DNA from: Parachlorella kessleri
Lineage: Eukaryota; Chlorophyta; Trebouxiophyceae; Chlorellales; Chlorellaceae
Assembly: GCA_001598975.1 (NCBI GenBank)
Contig: BBXU01002259.1
Span: 1-40,731 of the forward strand
Direction: 5' to 3'
DNA length: 40,731 bases
Position numbers and translations under genes: made by a program. The notes under the pieces were generated by a model that was given only the letters and a program-made list of their open reading frames with translations, had not been told where the DNA came from and searched no databases. Shown here in pieces: positions 22,755 to 32,303 of this stretch (position 1 is the first letter of the stretch; every line of letters starts with the position of its first letter).

Positions 22755-23292
22755 GCTGACGGGTGCTCACAAGCTCGTGTTTATTTTCAAGGGTCAAGTA
22801 CGCTTCACTTTATCCCCCTGGAGGGGGCTCCTCCCATGGGATGCCACTTCCCAGGGGTACTCTGCTGGGCATGCTCTGAGACAGGCCGAGGCGCAGGCAG
22901 TGGGAACCAAGATGGCTGACTACCCCTACGCGCTGTTGATTCCTTTACCATGTGACCATTCCAGCTATCTCTTCTAACAGTAGCTTCTTGGGGACTGCAA
23001 TTCCTGAGTTGTTGGGAAACCAACTAGGAGGCTAAATGGGGGACTTGTGAGATCCAACACTGCCTAAATTGACCGCTGCTAGCCTAGCCGTAATTGGCAA
23101 TAAGCATTAATAAATGACTGCCACTGTGCAGCACTGGTGCAGTTGCTAACGTGGGACAGAATGCAAGGCGAAACCGCACTGCACAGACTGACGCAGTCAC
23201 TGGACGCAGTTACGGTAACTTGACAACCAGACAAGCACACTCGCATAGCAATCACCTCAACCTCCAAACATACCACATGCCTGTGACTGCTT
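22755..23292. other. Spacer upstream of the coiled-coil membrane protein gene
   Basis: Holds the promoter of the minus-strand gene starting at 22754 and probably the distal 3' UTR of the MYND gene. No exon or TATA box was recognised. Confidence 0.4.
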
Positions 23293-23548
23293 CTTAGGTC
23301 TTTCACGTAGAATGTCAGTCACTTCGACTTACACCCACAATCCAGGAGAGTCAACAGGTACCCGGTGGCTACACAACGACATACACCAGGAACTGTGGGC
23401 CCGGCAGCAAATAAGCAATGCTTACGTCTTTCACGTAGAATGTCAGTCACATTGACTTACACCCACAAATCAGGAGAGTCGACAGGTACCCGGTGGCTAC
23501 ACAACGACATACACCAGGAAATGTGGGCCCGGCAGCAAATAAGCAATG
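23293..23548. repeat. 128-bp tandem duplication behind the MYND gene
   Basis: Units 23293-23420 and 23421-23548 are in direct tandem with only about seven differences by eye (for example CTTAGG/CTTACG, TTCGACT/TTGACT). Each has TCACGTAGAATGTCAGTCAC, GGTACCCGGTGGCTACACAA and CCCGGCAGCAAATAAGCAAT. The second unit ends 10 bp before the MYND stop codon, so the array lies in its 3' UTR. Confidence 0.93.
23457..23461 (-). terminator. Candidate TGTAA poly(A) signal of the MYND gene, duplicated at 23329-23333
   Basis: TGTAA on the gene strand occurs about 100 bp after the stop and again 128 bp further on, because it lies inside the tandem duplication. Either or both could be used. A further TGTAA at 23550-23554 is probably too close to the stop. 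Confidence 0.4.
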
Positions 23549-23558
23549 CTTACAAAGC

Positions 23559-24615
23559 TCAGGTATTCGTGAATGTTATGTTGGGTAAATCCTCATCCTC
23601 AATCCGAGCACCCGTGCTGCCGTCTAGGAAGAAGTGGAAGCGCGGGTTACGCCAGCGCATGATCTTGCCCAGTGCCAGGCCGGGAGGCGCGGTGTCAGTG
23701 TAAAAGGCCACCCGGTGCAGCACATCCTTCCGGTCCTTCCCTGCATGTGTGACGCAAGCTGAGTTCGCTTGAACATTCTGCGAATTGGGTTGCTTCACTG
23801 GTAAAAATTCTGGGCTAGCAATATTGCTCCGCTTGCCTTGTGGAGGTAGACAGAAACTGCTACCGATCCTCACTGCCACACCAAGGCCGGCTGCGCCAGT
23901 TGTCGGTGCAGAGCCTACCCCAGCCAATCACAGCCTCCAAACCGCTCAACTCGCCATGGGACGACTCACCATCGAAGCTGTAGCGCAGGAAGGCGATGGG
24001 CTGAGACATCACTCGCAGCTCCAGCACCTTCCCCACGGCTATCTGGCCTCCCAAGGCCTGCAGCTCTCGCCAGGTGATGGTGTCCTTCCTAGTGCTGCTA
24101 CTGCCGCTATTCCTGCCGGTGCTAGCTGCTTGGCTGCCCCCTGTTGCGCTACTCCTTGCTACGCCGGCGCCCTCGGCCGCTGCTGCTGCTTGAGCAATGC
24201 GCTTGCAGTGGGCTTTGTGGCCGGGCCATGCCTTGAGCTGACACTCCTTCCCGCAGTAGTGCACAGATTTGCAGCGAGAGCACAGAAGCAGCTTATCGCC
24301 CTTGGTACCACACTCGGCACAGGCCTGCTGACCTGGCCGTGCAGCAACCGCTTCAAATAGATGATGCGAGTGCTCTGAGCCGAGGACCACGGGCCCTTGC
24401 CGGCCTTCCAGCGCGTGCTGCTGGACCATGGCTGCATGCTCCGCGTTCTGCAGCTGCTCATGCTGAGCTAGGATGGCGTCCACATCGGCCTTCCTGCCGG
24501 CTTTGTGGATTGCGTTGGTGGGGCGGTGGTCTACGCAGCAGATGTTGCAGACCTCGCGCCGGTGGGCTGAGCAGAAGCACAGGCCTCGGGAGTCAACATA
24601 TAGGTTGTCATCCAT
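23559..24615 (-). CDS. MYND-type zinc finger protein
   Basis: Two exons (minus), 24615-23970 and 23740-23559 (TGA), give 275 residues. A complete MYND finger is present: CAECGTKGDKLLLCSRCKSV then HYCGKECQLKAWPGHKAHC, with all seven Cys and one His in register, so it should bind two zinc ions and act in protein-protein contact (family knowledge). N-terminal to it is a second Cys/His cluster, LCFCSAHRREVCNICCVDH followed by RPTN, as found in fungal and algal MYND proteins. The C-terminal part (VAFYTDTAPPGLALGKIMRW, RFHFFLDGSTGARIEDEDLP) has no domain that I recognise. The chosen start is the ATG before DDNLYVDSRG; the frame is open upstream to an acceptor-like site at about 24654, so a 5' exon is possible. 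The partner and process are unknown. Confidence 0.85.
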
Positions 24616-24714
24616 CCGTAAGGGAGTAGGTTTTACGCTCTCCCTGCAGAAGGCAGGTGAGCACCCTCCTTCCTTGTCGAGGATGGCGTGCAACGACGGG
24701 GGCCAGGCTATACC

Positions 24715-24816
24715 CAAAATTTACTCATGTCATATACAAGCTGGTGAAACTGCAGCTGATTTAGGAAGGAGCGACGCATGTTGGACATGCCGTTGATGTC
24801 CTTTCCCAGCAGCCGC
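24715..24816 (-). CDS. Possible orphan terminal exon of an unmodelled minus-strand gene
   Basis: After an acceptor-like ccaacag, the minus strand reads RLLGKDINGMSNMRRSFLNQ then LQFHQLVYDMSKFWV and a TAG stop at 24717-24715. The composition is like real protein, not shadow sequence. Farther upstream, similar short islands read ATLEDLVHNAFLIPSVPDW (near 25000) and IENVHVPAQLHIT (near 25110). I could not join them with consistent phase, nor join them to the MYND gene, and I do not recognise a family. Confidence 0.3.
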
Positions 24817-25180
24817 CCTGTTGGAACCATGTACACGTACAGAGCTAAACTTCGAAACCTGGACGTCTCGAACGGCAACCTATGGTAGAATGTCCCTCAC
24901 CTGGCCTGCGGCGTGATGCTCAACTACATATAACGAAGAACCAGTCAGGGACCGATGGTATCAAGAAGGCGTTGTGGACTAGATCTTCCAGAGTGGCTCG
25001 TGCTGGGCATGCTACCAGAGTCTCAGGCGTACTGAGCTGTTAGGTCCAGGTTAGGTCTCTACGGAGGAACAGCTGGTGATATGCAGCTGGGCAGGCACGT
25101 GCACGTTCTCGATGGCTATGCCCCCGGAGGAGGAAAGCTGAAGTATGTGCCATGCAGGAGAGGTATTATCAACTTATGAG

Positions 25181-25240
25181 TAAGGATGGCAGGTAGTGCG
25201 AAATAAGAGAGTGAAGTGAACTGTATGGACTTAAGCTAGT
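25181..25240 (+). repeat. Dispersed repeat, copy 4
   Basis: Reads AAGGATGGCAGGTAGTGCGA then AATAAGAGAGTGAAGTGAAC and TGTATGGACTTA. More diverged than copies 2, 3, 5 and 7. Intergenic. Confidence 0.7.
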
Positions 25241-26269
25241 GTGGTTGTACTTCCCAATACTTTCCAGCTCGCGTTATGAGGCTATAACAGCAGGGTGCCC
25301 TGGGTTGACGGCCAAAAGCCTCCATTCAGGACCATAAGCCAATGCCATAAGCCTCCAGCTCATGAGCTGTGTCACACGGTGCCGTGTCACACGATGTTGT
25401 ATGAGCCACCTGGCATTATAACTCCCCTACAAGCAAGCCAGCTTTGCCAGCGACAAGGGACCAAAGCAATGTGCCAGTACACTACTAGTAGTCATGCATG
25501 TATGCCGCTCGCCATACCAAGGCAGCCGGCAGCAGCCGCCACTGGCCAATAGGGGTGTAAGTACACGGCGGTGCCGCTTAGTAAGCAAATCCAAAACCTA
25601 CAAGAACAGTGGACTTAGGCTGGGGTACTATGCTTGACAAGCACAAAGACGCTACATCACAGGCACTGCCTGAGTATTAGAACGTAACAACAAGCCTGTA
25701 GTAGGCTCTTACATGAACACATAAAGAAAGTCCCATAACCACAGTCACAACACTTTCCACAGCCAAACCCTGGTGCCCAGGTCACGCCTTCCAAATATAT
25801 CAAATGGTCAGAGCCAGATGATCATTCATTGACGATGACAAATCAGATGGGCTTCGCCAAATGATGTCGGCCGCAGGCCCAGCAATGTCACTGCATATGA
25901 CATTGCTCAGCTGTGCTGTCTATCAAGGTGCACCACAACATAGCAGGAACAGCTCCAAAATCACTTAAAGGGTACGTATCTCTCTTGGCGCGGTTCTGCC
26001 TGTTGCTCGCTGGCGAGGAATGTTCCCAGGACACGTTTTGGCATACCATACGCTGCCACGCAACAAAGCTCTCACACGGGAGACCGCCGGGCTCCAAATC
26101 AGCGAGTAGTGCCAGAGTGCATGCCAGCGCTGGGACAAGCTGCCACTGTGTGGATGCCACGTCCATCTTCCGCAGCCGCAAGCCCACACCACATCAGTCC
26201 GGCACCCCTCGCTGGAGCGCAGCCTTCACGGCTGCCGCCCAGGCTGCGCTTCCACACCCGCAGACGCCC

Positions 26270-29223
26270 CTATTGCTGCCCCTGCTGCGCCTGCTGCGGT
26301 GGCTGGTGCTCCACCATGGCCAGCTGCAGCTGGGAGGGGTCCGCACCGCTACTCTCGGGGTTATCAAACAACACGGTCACCCCAGGAGCAACCGGCTGTG
26401 GTGCTGCTTCGCCGGAGGCGGGCATGGCAGCAACTGCTGCTGCCGATGCTGCTGTCTCTGCGTCCGAGGGTGGGGGCAGCTGCCTGCCTAGCTCTTGGGT
26501 GATATGCTTCACTGCCTCCACCTGTGGCAGATCAAGAAGGGTGCGCGAGACCCTGTTGTGCACTGACGATGCCTAAGCAGAGGTGCAAGTCCTGCCTTGG
26601 CCCCTACCACGGCAAGCACAAGACGGGCACGCACATCTTCACTAGCCGCTTCCAGAGTCCTTGCGCAGCGCGGGGAGTAAAACACAGCACGTGCCTGCCT
26701 TGCCTGTACGTCATTTCATTCACAGCTCACAGCATGCAATGCCCCAACAGCTGTCAAGAAGTTCCCCTGGGGCTGGCTTACAGAGAGCCCAGGGAAACTC
26801 CATCTCCTACTCCCAGCTCTCTGCTCCCTTTCATGCCACCCCTATGCCGGCCACAGGGCCACATATGTATTGATGACAGGTGTCCTATATCGAAGCCTCA
26901 CCTCCTCTCTAACCTCCTCCCAGTCCTCCGGCGGCAGAGTATCCAGCCGCATCTGCAGCTGCCGTACGCTCTCTGAGAAGCCGCTGTCCTGCAAGATCGC
27001 AAGGGCTTCCACTACTGAGACGCCACTCTAGGTGTTGAAAATATCCTGTCTGCCCACATTCACCACTAATCAAGTATGGCCAGACGAGGGTTACTAGGGT
27101 CCTCCTTCTTTCACAACAAAACAACTTGTGCAGCCTCTGGCATAACCGCCAGTAACACATCGCTGCTACACCCAGCTGCTTGCCTGCTGCATGAGCCGCA
27201 GCGCCGCCATGTCTGCCGCAAGCTCCTGCGCCAAGTACAGGGCCGCCTGGCGTAGGTCATTGTCCGATGATGCCAGTGCGTGCGCGGCCGCGGCCAGCGC
27301 ACCCGCACGAGCAGTTGGCAGCCGGTCCGCGGGGACGGTGCGAACCATGTAGGCAAGCAGCTGGAAGCACTTCCTGTGGGGGCAGGTGGGAGACGCGAGG
27401 GGATTTCTGGCTAGAACAGGATGAGGCCGGTGAGCAAGTATGTGTGACCTATGATGCCCTCTGCCCTGCCACAGCCCCACCCGCCCTGCCCAGCTGCCCA
27501 CCTCGCTCTAGTCAACCAGTTGATTCACTTCTACCGCCAACCTCAAAAACTACCCTCCACCTGCTGGGTCACCACTACATGTGCCACAGCAGTAGGCTGC
27601 ATAAGCGCTCAGCCTTCCCCCTCCAAGACATCCCTTCTGACATCCCTTCTAATCCATGAGTGTTTCATTGGGAGCGGCATGGTCCGGCAGCTCGGCAGCA
27701 TGGTCAGGTAGCGGTACGCTGTTATACTGGACTAGACATTGGGAGCCGCCATGGATACTGACCCAGCCACACCTGCAAGAAGGCTGGGTTACACCATCAT
27801 CCAGCGTGGACAACCCTTACCTGCTGAGCCGCCGCTGGTCCTGCCGCTGCTGCAGGAGGCTGCACAGCACCCCCAGCCCGCCGCGCTCCCGAAACGCCAG
27901 CAGCGCGGGGTGGTAGCCGCGGATGAGGCAGCCCAGGGCCAGCAGGCCCTTCACCTGGCAGCTCACGTCCTCATCATCCAAAAGCCGCAACAGCAGCGGC
28001 AGCACGCCGCCCTCCATGAACCACTGCGGTAGGTCATATGGGAAGGGAGATGGACACATGCTTGACCTGGCAGAATGCCAGCTTGTCAACCAGCAGCTGT
28101 GCCAGCAGCAACAAGCAAAACCAACCAAATGCGGTAGGGTGCGACGGAGCCGTAAAGTGCTGACAAAGCTAGGAGTGCATGTGACAGATGGACGGTTCTT
28201 GACAACTGACCATACACAGACCTTGGTCGCCGCCACGCAGCCCCCGTTTCTCTCACAAACGCGCCCCTGCCGCCCAACAACTCACCCACCAGTGAGTGAG
28301 AAAGGAGTACCCTCCCTGGCACCCACCTGCTGCACCGGCGGATTGTTTTGGACACAAGTGGCCACCACTTCAGCAGCACGCCAGCGCAGCGAGGAGTGCT
28401 CGCTTTGCAGCAGATCCAGCAATGTAGGCAGGCCCCCAATAGTGTGTAGGTCTGCATGTGGCATCCGCGCATGCATGCAACGGCGGTCTGTGGTGGCTCA
28501 AATCGCAATTGCCTATTGATTGTTGCACGGCAGCTGCTGTCAGCCCGTGCTGGCTGTGTGAGTCCACTGCAATACCCTCCAGGCATATCCCGCCTTAGTC
28601 ATAGCACTGTTGCCCTCTCCCTTCCAGCTGCACCATCACTACTTGCCACTGGCCAGCCTAACCTCAGCCCGGACAGCCACTGACAACAAGTGAACTTCTT
28701 AAATTAAGCAATTAACCTACCCTTGGCCTGGTCGATGCCCTCAACAAGCTCCATGAGCTCCTCAAGAAGCATCTCTTTCTCCTCCAGGGTGGTAGGCCGT
28801 GTCTGGCTGCCATCCAGCGTCTCTTTGATTTCCTTCATGCGAGCCCCTAAGTCCACCATATAGCTCTTCAGGGCATTTTCGAGCCTGCAGGGGGGATGGG
28901 AAGTCTGGTGCAGGTTGCAGGCCAGCCAGGGCGCAGCCATCTTGAGGGTGGTCAAACTACAGCTTTGAGGCCAGTGCTGCACGTCTAGTACTCCTTTACT
29001 TACCACTGTTGATCTTCCTCCGACAGGCCACGAGGTGATGGCCGGGTGCCGTCGCCTTGGTGGCGCATGCTCCACTCAAACAGCCCTGCAGCCGGCAGTG
29101 AACAAGATTGCAGCCCAACCAAGCATGCGACACATTTGCGTCATCACATATTCGAGCTTACAAGATGGATGCCTGTTCTGTCGATTGATCACACTAACCT
29201 TTCCATATTGGCATGTCCCCCAT
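26270..29223 (-). CDS. FES1: Fes1/HspBP1-type Hsp70 nucleotide exchange factor (armadillo-like)
   Basis: Eight exons (minus): 29223-29199, 29085-29004, 28884-28721, 28451-28327, 28023-27821, 27373-27184, 27027-26902, 26521-26270 (TAG); 388 residues, all phases consistent. Fes1 wraps Hsp70's ATPase domain and releases ADP (family knowledge). Seen: N-terminal LFEWSMRHQGDGTRPSPRGL followed by SEEDQQWL, matching plant Fes1A; ELMELVEGIDQAKDLHTIGG; armadillo helices LPTLLDLLQSEHSSLRWRAA, VVATCVQNNPPVQQ, KGLLALGCLIRGYHPALLAF, KCFQLLAYMVRTV. The tail (about 306-388) is Ala/Pro/Gln-rich. Exon 1 codes only MGDMPIWK plus one base and is chosen because its phase and the next exon fit exactly. The intron after exon 6 has a GC donor at 27183 with a TAG acceptor. 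Probably cytosolic, since no targeting peptide is seen. Confidence 0.92.
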
Positions 29224-29831
29224 ACTGCCTGAAGATGTGCCCGGTGCAGCTCAGAACAAACCTATACTATACAACAGCTCCACAATATTGAAGCGCATGT
29301 GGTAGTTGTAGGTATGTGTAGTTGGTACCCCCAAATGACTACCTCGTACAAAGGCCTTCCCGCGGGGTCGGTTTCGAGAAGGCTCCTAGGAGCTCGTAGG
29401 CTAGGGAGATGCAACCGTGCCTACACAAACCGACGATCACACCCGGACATGCGCTATGTAGGGTGGAAGTCTTACCCTATGACCCTTTGCCATGAAAGCT
29501 AGGCTTCTAGGCTAGTAACCAGTGGCACTGCAGAGCACTAAAAGGTCAACTGACACTGGGTCAAGACATAATTTTTATATGAGAACAGTAGAGAATAGAA
29601 CTTGTGACTGCCTTTGGTATCACCAAATGACACATATGTGGACTGACTGCATGCCTGCATAGTCTTAACATACGCTTGTCACACAAACTGCACACCAGCG
29701 GGTGTCTCGGATGTAACAGTGGGCCTCTATGGAGTCTTATGATCGTTGCGGCAGAGCTCCAGATTAGACTACCACGCACACCAGTGACGGTCCCATACAA
29801 GTGCGGCACACCATTCCCTCGCTCTACTAAT

Positions 29832-29910
29832 AGCATGGGTGGCAGGTAGTGCGAAGAGGGAGTAGAGCTGGGCTGGACTGGACTGGACGGAACTGACAGG
29901 GCTGGATATT
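29832..29910 (+). repeat. Dispersed repeat, copy 5
   Basis: Reads AGCATGGGTGGCAGGTAGTG, CGAAGAGGGAGTAGAG, a small GGACT tandem expansion, then GGAACTGACAGGGCTGGAT. It lies beyond the RPS14 poly(A) signal candidate, antisense to both flanking genes. Confidence 0.8.
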
Positions 29911-29930
29911 TCAATTGCTGATGCGAGCAG

Positions 29931-29935
29931 TTACA
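29931..29935 (-). terminator. Candidate TGTAA poly(A) signal of RPS14
   Basis: TGTAA on the gene strand, about 205 bp after the RPS14 stop, a usual distance for green algae. Dispersed repeat copy 5 lies just beyond it. Confidence 0.45.
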
Positions 29936-30138
29936 ACACATCCAGACTGTCAGGAAAGTAGCAGCGCAGCACCTGACCTCTGAGCACCAGCCAGCAGCCA
30001 AGCCAGGACACATACTCCCGAGCAAGGAAGCAGGCCACGCCAGCAACATAACAGAGATGCACACATCCAAATTTCCCTGCCAGAAAGGTTGCCAGCACTG
30101 CACGGCGGCATGCTGCCCATGAGCGCCACACCGCGCGC

Positions 30139-31801
30139 CTACAGACGGCGACCGCGGCGACCACCCTTGCGGCGGGTAGAGTCGGTGGGGATGGGGGTCA
30201 CATCCTCTGCAGCAGGAAGCAGCACTCAAGAGGGCCATGAGCACAGGTTGCACGGGGTAGTGCCATGTCCAGCACGCAAATTGGTCGCAAAGTTCAAGCC
30301 ATATGTCTGTGCCAGCCTGCTTTTGCTGATGCTGAAACGCGATGAGGGGCACTGGCCAACCTCTGTGCCAAGCAAGCAAGCATCAGGGCTGCACGCCTGA
30401 GCCGCCCTTGTGCCACTATGTCGGAGAATGTGCCCCCCGACGGGTACGAAATCAGGCAAGCTCGCCAAGCTCACCAGCTAGCTGTCGCACAAGAGTTGGG
30501 CGAGAAGGAGCAAGGCAGGCAAGCAGGCCAACACACTCACCGATACGGCCAATCTTGAGGCCAGAGCGGGCCAGCGCACGCAGGGCGGACTGGGCGCCTG
30601 GGCCGGGGGTCTTGGTGCGGTTGCCGCCAGTGGCGCGCAGCTTGATGTGCAGAGCGTTCACACCCAGCTCCTGCAACAGGAAGTGTAGGCAGGCTGTTGG
30701 GTTCCAGGTGGGCTTCTATAGGCTCTTAGGCTTCCCTGACATGAGGTGTTGACCCGCTTAGGACTTCCCAGAGACTGGCCACGAGCCCACGTACTATGGC
30801 TGGGTGGGCACAACCTTCTGCCCCCTAGCAGTCCGCCATTTCTCACCTGCGACAGGACCAAAGGTGGCTTCTCACTCCCTCACTCTCGTCAACTAATCAA
30901 CAAGCTACTCCTCCATAGCACCCTTATTAGTCTGCAAGGGTGCTGCTGTGCCTGTCTATAAAACCACCCACGCCCTCCCCAGCCATCCATTCCCAGCCTC
31001 GTCTCCAACAGCTCTTGCGCCGCCCACACACAACAGACACCACAACAACATACGAGACCACATGCACCACACCTCCCATGCCGATGTAACACACCATCGG
31101 GCAGCGACATCCTGTGCAGCAGGCATAGCCTGGTCTGAAGCGTTGACGAAAGCAGCTGATCCTACTGACCTTGCAGCGAGCGGCCACGTCCTGGGCGGCA
31201 AGCATGGCAGCGTAGGGGGAGGACTCGTCACGGTCGGCCTTGACCTTCATGCCGCCAGTCACGCGCACCAGGGTCTCCTTGCCGGACAGGTCAGTCACGT
31301 GCACAAAGGTGTCATTGAAGGACGCGAAGATGTGGCACACACCCCACACCAGCTCACCCTCCCTGCGGAGTTTAGGGACAGGCAGTGAGAGCAGCATACA
31401 TCGGCTACAATATATGTTAGCATACAGCCTTGGTAACTGCCGTTGCTGCTGGGAGTTGCCTGGCTCCACTAGAGTTAAGTCACACTGATGTTGTGACCAC
31501 TGAATACTTTTCTTTTTCCACCCAAGAAGAGCCGGCACCCAGGGCAGCCACATGGGTACACCCTGTCCGTAGTTCAACATGTGCTGCCAGCAAGTACTTC
31601 TCTCCATTCAGAGAGTGCTCAACAACGTCGGGTAGCAAGCTAACCTGGTGGCAGGGCCCAGGGTGACCTGCGCAGGACATAAAGAAGCAGAGGAACGTCA
31701 TGCTCTGATTCTGCTTCTCATGAAACACACCATGGACCAGTACCAAGATAGTAGCAGGCGCTCACATTCTCCTCCTGAGAGCTCCTACGCTTAGGCGGCA
31801 T
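30139..31801 (-). CDS. RPS14: 40S ribosomal protein S14 (uS11)
   Basis: Five exons (minus): 31801-31766, 31667-31645, 31362-31170, 30670-30541, 30206-30139 (TAG) give 149 residues, the usual length for cytosolic uS11. The protein sits on the small-subunit platform near the mRNA exit. Nearly the whole sequence is textbook: [91 protein letters not shown] and the invariant basic end [13 protein letters not shown]. The N-terminal exon [12 protein letters not shown] is less conserved, as in other species. Exon 2 is only 23 nt (VTLGPAT plus two bases). All donors are GT. The start codon is about 500 bp from the oppositely directed lipase start. Confidence 0.98.
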
Positions 31802-32303
31802 CTTGTCCTAAGTGGGATAGCCAGGCAGGGCTCGAAGAGGCCTCCTGGCGGCGAGGACAAGTCAGATGGCAAGAGGGACCGAGGCCTGCCGGGCACTGCC
31901 TATGGGCGGCTCCACTTGTGCAGCACTACAACCTGCGGTACACCTGAGGGCGCCAGGGACTTCTGAGCATCTGAGACTAGAATGGCGCAATGTACAGGCA
32001 AGTTCCACCTGCGTTTCTCTACTGAGCTCATGGCCGTGCCGTATGGCTTGAAGTCACCCAATTCTCTCCTCAACTTCGTGAGAGCCAGCTTTCGAAAACA
32101 CCCCACTGCTCCCTCAGTGAGGCCAAACATGGTTACGTTCTTCAGCAGCATCGTCACCGCATACCAGGCCTGCCAGCCAAGGATTTCTCCCAGCCCAGCT
32201 GGCGGGGCGCAGGCAGCAGGGGCCTTGGACTTGCAGGTACGATCACTTCTCGGCCAGCATTATTCTGCTGTGGGGGTGGGAATGATGTCGAAGTGGTGCA
32301 AGC
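31802..32303. promoter_or_regulatory. Divergent upstream region of RPS14 and the DUF676 lipase
   Basis: Two genes start back to back within 502 bp, so both promoters must lie here unless the lipase starts farther left. An open plus frame from 31982 (MAQCTGKFHLRFSTELMAVP) could be a first lipase exon ending at the GT donor 32237, but the acceptor required (about 32351) is poor. No TATA box seen. Confidence 0.45.

Larger units (their letters stand above)
24616..26269. other. Spacer between Fes1 and MYND genes, with unexplained coding-like islands
   Basis: Holds dispersed repeat copy 4 and a few short minus-strand stretches that read like protein (see 24715-24816). The part 25250-26269 shows no exon that I can support; part of it must be the Fes1 3' UTR. 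Confidence 0.4.
29224..30138. other. Spacer between RPS14 and Fes1 genes
   Basis: Contains the Fes1 promoter, the RPS14 3' UTR with its candidate poly(A) signal, and dispersed repeat copy 5. No exon recognised; the long minus frame 29561-30379 is a shadow running through the repeat and the last RPS14 exon. Confidence 0.5.

Noticed and set aside
29561..30379. 272-codon minus-strand frame behind RPS14
   Set aside because: It crosses the last RPS14 exon in the wrong frame and then the dispersed repeat.
31982..32236. Upstream first exon for the DUF676 lipase
   Set aside because: The needed acceptor at about 32351 has almost no pyrimidine tract, and the ATG at 32304 gives a simpler start; kept as an alternative only.
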